Below are positions 58,328 to 64,000 of a stretch of DNA of 64,000 bases, in pieces. The stretch covers positions 1 through 64,000 of the forward strand of contig CAYRFX010000001.1 in the NCBI GenBank assembly GCA_964423665.1, read 5' to 3'. Made by a program: the position numbers and the translations under genes. The notes below the pieces were generated by a model. It was not told the origin of the DNA. It searched no databases and worked only from the letters and a program-made list of their open reading frames with translations. The first letter of the stretch is position 1; each line of letters opens with the position of its first letter. The stretch is from HGM04593 sp964423665. Its GTDB lineage: Bacteria; Bacteroidota; Bacteroidia; Bacteroidales; Bacteroidaceae.

Positions 58328-58412
58328 CACTACCTTATAGATTACTTTTTTGTTATATATGTAACAAAAATGATAATCGTTCATATTGAATAAATATTTA
58401 GGAGGCAAACGT

Positions 58413-58895
58413 ATGAAAGAGTTGATTTTGCAAACGAAAATAAAGGTTTGCACATATGATGAGCTGATGGCGGAGGATAGAGAGGTTGTTGATGCTGCGC
58501 GTGCGGCTACAGCCAACAGCTATGCAGTCTATTCAAAGTTTAACGTGGGTGCAGCAGTGCGCCTGGAGGGTGGTGCCATTGTAACGGGCAGCAATCAAGA
58601 GAATGCCGCTTATCCATCGGGGATTTGTGCCGAACGTACCACACTTTTCTGGGCAAATTCTCAATATCCCGACAAGGCGGTGCTCACGCTGGCAATAGCC
58701 GCCCGCACAGAAACGGGTGAGCTGGCTCAACCCATTCCGCCCTGCGGCGCGTGTCGTCAGGTTATTTTGGAGACAGAAAAACGTTACGGAAAAGTTATTA
58801 AAATAATATTGTATGGAGCAAAAGAGTGTTACCTCATAGAAGATGGTATTAAGGCTCTTATGCCTCTCTCTTTTGATTCTGCTTTTTTGGAATAA
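58413..58895 (+). CDS. cdd: Cytidine deaminase
   Basis: 160 residues. AATANSYAVYSKFNVGAAVR is the substrate loop. Zinc ligands and the catalytic Glu are in SGICAERTTLFW and PPCGACRQVILE. It deaminates cytidine and deoxycytidine in pyrimidine salvage. The ATG at 58413 is preceded by AGGAGG, an unusual strong Shine-Dalgarno for this phylum, which decides the start over an upstream ATG-like codon at 58386. It overlaps the next gene by one base. Confidence 0.94.
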   Translation: MKELILQTKIKVCTYDELMAEDREVVDAARAATANSYAVYSKFNVGAAVRLEGGAIVTGSNQENAAYPSGICAERTTLFWANSQYPDKAVLTLAIAARTETGELAQPIPPCGACRQVILETEKRYGKVIKIILYGAKECYLIEDGIKALMPLSFDSAFLE

Positions 58896-59371
58896 TGAAA
58901 AGTATTCTTTTTGTGTGCCATGGGAACATCTGCCGTTCCCCGATGGCAGAATTTGTTATGAAAGATATTGCCCGCAAGGCGGGTGTGGGGGAATTGTTGC
59001 ATATAGAGTCGGCAGCGACAAGCAGCGAGGAGATTGGCAACGCTGTTTATCCGCCTGCCGCGCGTGAGCTTGCTCGTCATGGAATATCGTGTGCGGGCAA
59101 ATGTGCACGACGCATAGGTCTATCCGATTTCTCCGATTATGATATGATAATTGTGATGGAGAATTATAATATCAGAAATATGCGTTCCCTGCCTGTTGGG
59201 AACGGCAGGTTGTGGAAACTTCTTGATTTTGAAGGGTGCAGTGCTGCGGGTGGTGCAGAGCCGCTGTCGGGCGGTGATATATCCGATCCTTGGTATCATG
59301 GAGATTTCTCGGCTACATACCGGGAAATTGAAGCCGGGTGCAGGGGATTGCTTGCTTTTCTTGGTCTCTAA
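58895..59371 (+). CDS. Low-molecular-weight protein-tyrosine phosphatase
   Basis: 158 residues. The P-loop FVCHGNICRSPM (Cys8, Arg14) and the acid loop DISDPWYHGDF are both intact. It removes phosphate from Tyr, or is an arsenate-reductase-like phosphatase. The start overlaps the cdd stop as TAATG. Confidence 0.93.
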   Translation: MKSILFVCHGNICRSPMAEFVMKDIARKAGVGELLHIESAATSSEEIGNAVYPPAARELARHGISCAGKCARRIGLSDFSDYDMIIVMENYNIRNMRSLPVGNGRLWKLLDFEGCSAAGGAEPLSGGDISDPWYHGDFSATYREIEAGCRGLLAFLGL

Positions 59372-59425
59372 GTGCCGTTTTTTTGTGATAGTTTATGGAT
59401 TAAAAGATAAACAAAGTGTTTTATT

Positions 59426-60001
59426 ATGCAACAGCCTGTTCCCGCCGACGATAAGGTGATTATGGGTATTGACCCGGGTACAAATATTATGGGTTACGCC
59501 TTCATTGGAGTGAATGGTAACCGTGCTCGATTATTGGCTATGGGAGTGATAGACCTGCGCAAATGCCACGATAGCTATATAAAGTTGGGAGAGATTTTTA
59601 CCCGTGTTCAAGGGCTTATAAAATCTTATCTCCCCGACGAATTGGCAATTGAGGCTCCTTTTTTTGGAAAGAATGTGCAGAGTATGCTCAAGCTTGGGCG
59701 TGCGCAGGGGGTTGCAATAGCTGCTGCAATAAGCCGGGATGTGCCCATTCATGAGTATGCCCCATTGAAAATAAAGATGGCTATCACGGGTAACGGCTCG
59801 GCGTCCAAGCAGCAGGTTGCCGAGATGTTGCGCCGCATGCTTAATATCTCGAGCGAGGAGATGCCTCGTTTTATGGACGCAACCGATGCGCTGGGTGCCG
59901 CCTTCTGTCATTATCTGCAACGCAAAAGCCCTGTGCAGACGACAAAATATAGCAGCTGGGCCGATTTTGCACGAAAGAATAGCGATAAAGTGAAACAATG
60001 A
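59426..60001 (+). CDS. ruvC: Holliday junction endonuclease
   Basis: 191 residues. The four acidic residues of the active site are Asp16 (MGIDPGTNIMGYA), Glu76 (LAIEAPFFGKN), Asp151 and Asp154 (MDATDALGAAF). It resolves Holliday junctions with RuvAB. The stop codon lies in a 32-bp palindrome. Confidence 0.96.
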   Translation: MQQPVPADDKVIMGIDPGTNIMGYAFIGVNGNRARLLAMGVIDLRKCHDSYIKLGEIFTRVQGLIKSYLPDELAIEAPFFGKNVQSMLKLGRAQGVAIAAAISRDVPIHEYAPLKIKMAITGNGSASKQQVAEMLRRMLNISSEEMPRFMDATDALGAAFCHYLQRKSPVQTTKYSSWADFARKNSDKVKQ

Positions 60002-60025
60002 GGCTGATTAATCAGCCTCATTGTT
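59994..60025. terminator. 32-bp perfect palindrome overlapping two stop codons
   Basis: Bases 59994-60009 are the exact reverse complement of 60010-60025, with no spacer. It contains the ruvC stop and reaches into the stop codon of the convergent PorE-like gene, followed by T-rich sequence on both strands. Confidence 0.85.
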
Positions 60026-62012
60026 ATTTGTATAGTTTGTAGGTGGTGCGCAGAACCTGGAATTCTGTACGGCGGTTAAGCTGGTTGCAAATCTCCTGCT
60101 CCTCTTCGCTCTCGAGGCTCTTTATAAAATCCTCTGTCAGTACATCATTCTCTTTCAAGAAAGTTATCTTCTCCGTCAGTTTCTTGTGGACAATCTTAGG
60201 TCTCTCTTCGCCGTAGCCCTTGGCAGTGAGGCGTTCGGCTTCAATGCCTCCTTTTATAAGATAATTGACAACCGATTCGGCGCGTGCTTGCGAAAGGCGA
60301 ATATTGTATTCGTCGCTTCCTTTATAGTCGCAGTGCGAGCTTAGCTCAATCGTTACATTTGGGTTCAGGTTAAGTAACTTTATAAGTTCGTCAAGTGAAG
60401 CTTCAGACTCTTTTGTGAGCGTGGCTTTGTCAAACTCATAGAAAATATTGTCTATAAGCACGGGACGGGTGATTGATGGCAGTGCAAAATCTCTTTGATA
60501 ATTTACGGTGCCCTCAACACTGTCGGTGGATAGTTCCTGCATGGTGTTAAGGTAGCCTTTGCAGGTTCCAAGCAGTACATAATCCACCCCGGGAGTTACT
60601 CGCACCGAATAAGAACCGTCTTTCATTACTCCGAAGCTGGTGTTTGTTCCATCTTTTCCCACCATATAAATTACTCCTTCGGGGAGCTCGTAGCCGTCTT
60701 TTTCGTATATCCACCCGTGTAGTGTGTGCACGGTCTCGGGCAGCAGAAAAGAGTATATGTGGTCCCAGCCACGGGCGTCTCCTCTGTTAGAGGTAAAATA
60801 TCCACGATAGAGCCCTGGAGCAAATGTTATGCCAAAATCGTCGCCATTGGAGTTCATGGGTGCCATCATATTTTCAATGTTCCACACACTATCGTTCACC
60901 TGTGTGGCGCAGTAGATGTCGAGCCCTCCCATGCCGGGGTATCCGTCTGATGAAAAGAACAGTTCTCCTTTGGGACCGAATGCGGGGAAATGTTCGTCCC
61001 CTTCGGTGTTTATGGCGTTGCCCAAATTTTCTACAATCTCCTGTTTGGCCTTGCTTTCTCCTATATAATATCTCCAAAGGTCGAATCCTCCATAGCCACC
61101 TGCCATGTCCGATGAGAAATAGAGCCATTCTCCATCGGGTGAAACTGCGGGATGGGCAAATGAGGTTAAGGTGTCTTTAGATATTTCCACCTTTTTTACT
61201 CCGCTCCACGATGCATCGCTACGGTTGCTGCTGTATATTGCAGCGAACCGGGGGGATTGGTTGTCGGTAACGCAACGGGTAAAATACATGGTCTTTCCAT
61301 CGGGCGTGAATGCGCATGCACCATCTTCGTCCTCGCTGTTTATCTCGCTCTCTATAACCTCTGTCTTTTGCCATTTACCCTTTTCATCGCGGCGGGTGAG
61401 GAAGATGTCGGCACTCTTCTGCCCGGTGATACCGCTCAAGTCATCGCCCTTAGCCTCTTTGCGCGTAGATGTGATAACTATCATTGTGGTGTCGTCGCCT
61501 ACATACATAGGGCAGTAGTCGCTGCGTTGTCCGTTGAGCTCTTTTGCCCGCTTCACAATGTAGCGGTTGGGATTCTTTTTCCACTGGAGAGATTGCTTGG
61601 CTGCCTGCAAACCCACAATGGCAAGCCTGTCACTGCTGTTGAGTTTCAAATACTCTTCATAGTTCTTTACAGCGTCTTTGTAATCGCCTTTTTCAAGCTG
61701 TGCATCGGCAAGGTGACGCAGGGCAAGCGAATCGGGGTATTTGTAACGCACGGCATTCATATATGCACCCACCGCACGCACCGCGCTGTTGCTCTTGCGG
61801 TAACATTCGCCCAATTTCCATGCCACAACGGCACGTTTTTTCTTGTCCTTTGCCGGAATTTTGCGGTATGCTTTCTTGTATTGCTTTGCTGCTTCGTAAT
61901 ACTCGTTCACGGCTGCATACTGGTCGCCCTTCTTTATCGCCTTTTCGCTGCCACACGATACTATTGCAAATATTGCCAATAGAAGAATGCTATATGATAA
62001 TGTTTTTTTCAT
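60024..62012 (-). CDS. PorE-like lipoprotein: TPR, beta-propeller, CRD and OmpA domain
   Basis: 662 residues. Lipobox VSCG (Cys20). TPR repeats cover about residues 25-140, PD40/WD40-like propeller blades 165-430 (CAFTPDGKTMYFTR, AVSPDGEWLYFSSDMAGGYG, HFPAFGPKGELFFSSDGYPG), a carboxypeptidase-regulatory-like domain 430-520, and an OmpA_C domain 525-640 (IELSSHCDYKGSDEYNIRLS). This order is that of PorE, which anchors the type IX secretion machine to peptidoglycan in the periplasm. Other OmpA/PD40 proteins share parts of it, so the T9SS role is likely but not certain. Confidence 0.85.
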   Translation of the reverse strand: MKKTLSYSILLLAIFAIVSCGSEKAIKKGDQYAAVNEYYEAAKQYKKAYRKIPAKDKKKRAVVAWKLGECYRKSNSAVRAVGAYMNAVRYKYPDSLALRHLADAQLEKGDYKDAVKNYEEYLKLNSSDRLAIVGLQAAKQSLQWKKNPNRYIVKRAKELNGQRSDYCPMYVGDDTTMIVITSTRKEAKGDDLSGITGQKSADIFLTRRDEKGKWQKTEVIESEINSEDEDGACAFTPDGKTMYFTRCVTDNQSPRFAAIYSSNRSDASWSGVKKVEISKDTLTSFAHPAVSPDGEWLYFSSDMAGGYGGFDLWRYYIGESKAKQEIVENLGNAINTEGDEHFPAFGPKGELFFSSDGYPGMGGLDIYCATQVNDSVWNIENMMAPMNSNGDDFGITFAPGLYRGYFTSNRGDARGWDHIYSFLLPETVHTLHGWIYEKDGYELPEGVIYMVGKDGTNTSFGVMKDGSYSVRVTPGVDYVLLGTCKGYLNTMQELSTDSVEGTVNYQRDFALPSITRPVLIDNIFYEFDKATLTKESEASLDELIKLLNLNPNVTIELSSHCDYKGSDEYNIRLSQARAESVVNYLIKGGIEAERLTAKGYGEERPKIVHKKLTEKITFLKENDVLTEDFIKSLESEEEQEICNQLNRRTEFQVLRTTYKLYK

Positions 62013-62079
62013 TTTGTTATAATCTTGCAGATTATATAACTTGTTTTTTGCCCGAATATTATGCCGGCACTCTCTTTTC

Positions 62080-63870
62080 TTAATCTTTTTTAGAAAGATT
62101 TTCCATGGTGCTGTTGTCGCTGAGAACCTCGTTCACTACATTATTGAGCATCGCTTTCAGCTCATTGATAAAGGTCTTGGCATCGTATTGGAGCTTTTCA
62201 ATGTCGCGCAGTTTCTTTTCCCATTGCCCGGTGAGCTCTGCGCTTTTGAGCAGTTCGTTTTTGATTATGCCTATGAGCTCTATGCCTGTGGGGGTGGCTG
62301 CGATACTCTTTTTTTCGCGTCGCATATATCCTCGCTTGAAGAGTGTTTCTATAATGTTGGCACGAGTAGATGGGCGTCCTATGCCATTCTCTTTCATTGC
62401 ATCGCGCAACTCTTCGTTATCGACAAATTTGCCGGCAGTTTCCATTGCACGCAACAGGGTAGCCTCGGTATATGGTTTGGGAGGTGTAGTCCACTTCTCG
62501 GCAAGGTCGGGGGTGTGTGGTCCGCTTTCTCCTTTGGTGAAATGTGGGAGAATCTTCTCTTTTTCCTCCTTTTCATCGCTGTTTTCTCCTGCAAAAACAA
62601 CCCGCCACCCCGGCTCGGTTATCTCCTTGCCTGTTGTCTTGAACGGCACATCGGCACTCTCTCCCAGAACTGTGGTTGTGCGAAATTTACAATCGGGGTA
62701 GAATGCGGCGATAAAGTGTCTTGCAATAAGGTCATATACCTTTTTTTCAATATCGGTAAGCCCTTGAGGATATACTCCTGTGGGGATAATTGCATGGTGG
62801 TCGGTAACTTTTTTATTGTCAAAGACTTTTTTCGATTTTGGTAATTGCCTGCCTGCTAACGGCGTGGTAAATTGCTGATAGTCTTTCAGCCCTTTTAAGA
62901 TGTTGGGGCATTTGGGGTAAATATCCTCGCTCAGGAATGTGGTATCTACACGCGGGTATGTAGTTATTTTCTTCTCATATAGCGATTGTATTGTTTGTAA
63001 AGTAACCTCGGCACTGAGCCCGAATTTCTTGTTGCAATCGACTTGTAGCGATGTGAGGTCGTAGAGACGGGGTGGCAACTCTGTACCACTCTTTGCTGTT
63101 ACATCTGTAACAATAAACGGGGCTTCTGAAATCTTTTTGAGTGCTTCCTGCGCCTCCTCGATATTCTCAAATTTCCCTTTTGCGGCACTGAAAACCGTGT
63201 CACGGTATGTGGTTTTCAGTTCCCAATATTGCTTGGGAACAAAGTTCGTAATCTCGAAATGACGCTTTACCACAAGTGCTAATGTTGGTGTTTGCACACG
63301 TCCGATTGACAGAACCTGGCGGTTACGCCCATATTTGAGAGTGTAGAGGCGTGTGGCGTTCATGCCTAATAGCCAGTCTCCTATGGCTCGCGAGAGCCCT
63401 GCCTCGTATAGCGATTGATACTCGTTCTGGTCTTTGAGCGTTGCAAAGCCTTCGCGTATGGCTTCATCGGTGAGCGATGATACCCACAGACGCTTCACGG
63501 GGCATTTTGCCTGCGTTTTTTGAATAACCCAGCGTTGTATAAGTTCTCCTTCCTGCCCGGCATCACCGCAGTTTATTATGTAGTCGGCAGTTTGCATGAG
63601 TTTCTCAATCACGGCAAACTGTTTTTCTATTCCCTTGTCGGCTATTAGTTTTATACCGAAACGGGGCGGAACCATCGGCAGGCTGCCGAGGCTCCACCTT
63701 TGCCACATAGGTGTGTAGTCTCCGGGTTCTTTGAGGGTGCAAAGATGTCCGAAAGTCCAAGTTACTTGGTAGCCGTTGCCTTCATAAAAGCCATCTCGTT
63801 TGTTTCTTGCCCCCAAAACATCGGCAATCTCTTTGGCAACGGAAGGTTTTTCCGCAATACAAACAATCAT
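62080..63870 (-). CDS. topB: DNA topoisomerase III
   Basis: 596 residues. The toprim domain has IAEKPSVAKEIA and NCGDAGQEGELIQRW (DxGxEGE). The active-site Tyr is Tyr305 in KKITTYPRVDTTFLS. SIGRVQTPTLALV is the conserved DNA-binding motif. It relaxes and decatenates DNA. It ends soon after the topo core, without the Cys-rich zinc domain of many larger TopB proteins; the plain C-terminus seems natural, as no frameshift is visible. Confidence 0.94.
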   Translation of the reverse strand: MIVCIAEKPSVAKEIADVLGARNKRDGFYEGNGYQVTWTFGHLCTLKEPGDYTPMWQRWSLGSLPMVPPRFGIKLIADKGIEKQFAVIEKLMQTADYIINCGDAGQEGELIQRWVIQKTQAKCPVKRLWVSSLTDEAIREGFATLKDQNEYQSLYEAGLSRAIGDWLLGMNATRLYTLKYGRNRQVLSIGRVQTPTLALVVKRHFEITNFVPKQYWELKTTYRDTVFSAAKGKFENIEEAQEALKKISEAPFIVTDVTAKSGTELPPRLYDLTSLQVDCNKKFGLSAEVTLQTIQSLYEKKITTYPRVDTTFLSEDIYPKCPNILKGLKDYQQFTTPLAGRQLPKSKKVFDNKKVTDHHAIIPTGVYPQGLTDIEKKVYDLIARHFIAAFYPDCKFRTTTVLGESADVPFKTTGKEITEPGWRVVFAGENSDEKEEKEKILPHFTKGESGPHTPDLAEKWTTPPKPYTEATLLRAMETAGKFVDNEELRDAMKENGIGRPSTRANIIETLFKRGYMRREKKSIAATPTGIELIGIIKNELLKSAELTGQWEKKLRDIEKLQYDAKTFINELKAMLNNVVNEVLSDNSTMENLSKKD

Positions 63871-63880
63871 ATAGTATTGT

Positions 63881-64000
63881 TTATTCTACGTCAAGCAGTA
63901 TGTTCATAAGCTCGCAGGCTGCCTTTGCAACGCTTGTGCCGGGGCCGAAGATTCCTGCTACTCCTGCACGATAGAGAAAATCATAGTCTTGTGCAGGTAT
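63881..64000 (-). CDS. Methylmalonyl-CoA mutase, C-terminal end (partial)
   Basis: The minus strand reads IPAQDYDFLYRAGVAGIFGP, then GTSVAKAACELMNILLDVE and a TAA. This is the end of the B12-binding domain of the large subunit of methylmalonyl-CoA mutase, with the IPxQDY and FGPGT motifs. The rest lies beyond the window. It isomerises methylmalonyl-CoA and succinyl-CoA in propionate metabolism. Confidence 0.85.
   Translation of the reverse strand: MPAQDYDFLYRAGVAGIFGPGTSVAKAACELMNILLDVE

Noticed and set aside
1..64000. tRNA, rRNA, insertion sequences, integrases or prophage genes
   Set aside because: No tRNA arms, rRNA motifs, transposase or integrase signatures were recognised on either strand; mobile character is limited to the two small cassettes.

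Overview
The window is bacterial chromosomal DNA from a member of the order Bacteroidales (Bacteroidetes). The evidence is consistent: most promoters have the form TTTG-N19/20-TAnnTTTG, Shine-Dalgarno sequences are mostly absent, and the window holds an UpxY-type antiterminator, a PorE-like type IX secretion lipoprotein, OmpA-family porins, DUF4254, a class II ribonucleotide reductase and a B12-dependent mutase fragment. Family level (Prevotellaceae, Bacteroidaceae, Muribaculaceae) cannot be fixed from the sequence alone; the 'YYNLQG...GVYIFNGK' tail of one secreted protein leans towards Prevotella-like relatives.

Layout. 1-3.4 kb: 5' part of a sulfhydrylase gene (metY-like), divergent from an Lrp/AsnC regulator, then a sugar nucleotidyltransferase and UDP-galactopyranose mutase. 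3.7-6.1 kb: ABC-F ATPase and a formate/nitrite-type channel. 6.1-35.5 kb: one large surface-polysaccharide locus read leftwards from an UpxY antiterminator at 35.5 kb. In order of transcription it holds UpxY, Wza-like export lipoprotein, Wzc-like tyrosine kinase, CpsB/CapC phosphatase, Wzx flippase, a second promoter, a tightly overlapping run of GT2/GT4/HAD genes, a Wzy-like polymerase, a hexapeptide acetyltransferase, more glycosyltransferases, two kinase-like proteins, a Caps_synth glycosyltransferase, an acyltransferase and a DUF1972 glycosyltransferase. Two accessory insertions sit inside it: a GIY-YIG/DUF3791/DUF3990 cassette between 113-bp direct repeats (15.5-17.3 kb) and an AlbA_2 protein gene flanked by copies of a glycosyltransferase 5' end (18.3-20.05 kb).

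35.8-42.0 kb: methyltransferase/GT9/DUF4254 operon, pdxB, and acpP-fabF-rnc. 42.1-44.7 kb: a strong promoter followed by a rod-folding RNA with a terminator, then an SGNH-type secreted protein and a small peptide gene. 44.7-53.7 kb: acyltransferase, folB, nrdJ, dnaA, an outer-membrane protein gene broken by an in-frame TAG, and dnaX. 53.9-64 kb: FtsB-like protein, two OmpA proteins, a glucosaminidase, cdd, a low-molecular-weight phosphatase, ruvC, PorE-like lipoprotein, topB, and the 3' end of a methylmalonyl-CoA mutase subunit gene.

The most notable signal is in the left half of the polysaccharide locus. Four G7-G9 tracts lie within the coding strands of four adjacent-region genes (6.6-14.0 kb). 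Two of these genes, a GT2 glycosyltransferase and an acyltransferase, are out of frame exactly at the tract, and changing the tract length restores one continuous family-like protein each. This looks like slipped-strand phase variation of glycan structure, a mechanism not usually associated with Bacteroidales, where invertible promoters are the textbook route. Second are the rod-shaped RNA at 42.1-42.4 kb and the unusually perfect palindromic terminators (48, 62 and 32 bp with no spacer) shared by convergent gene pairs.
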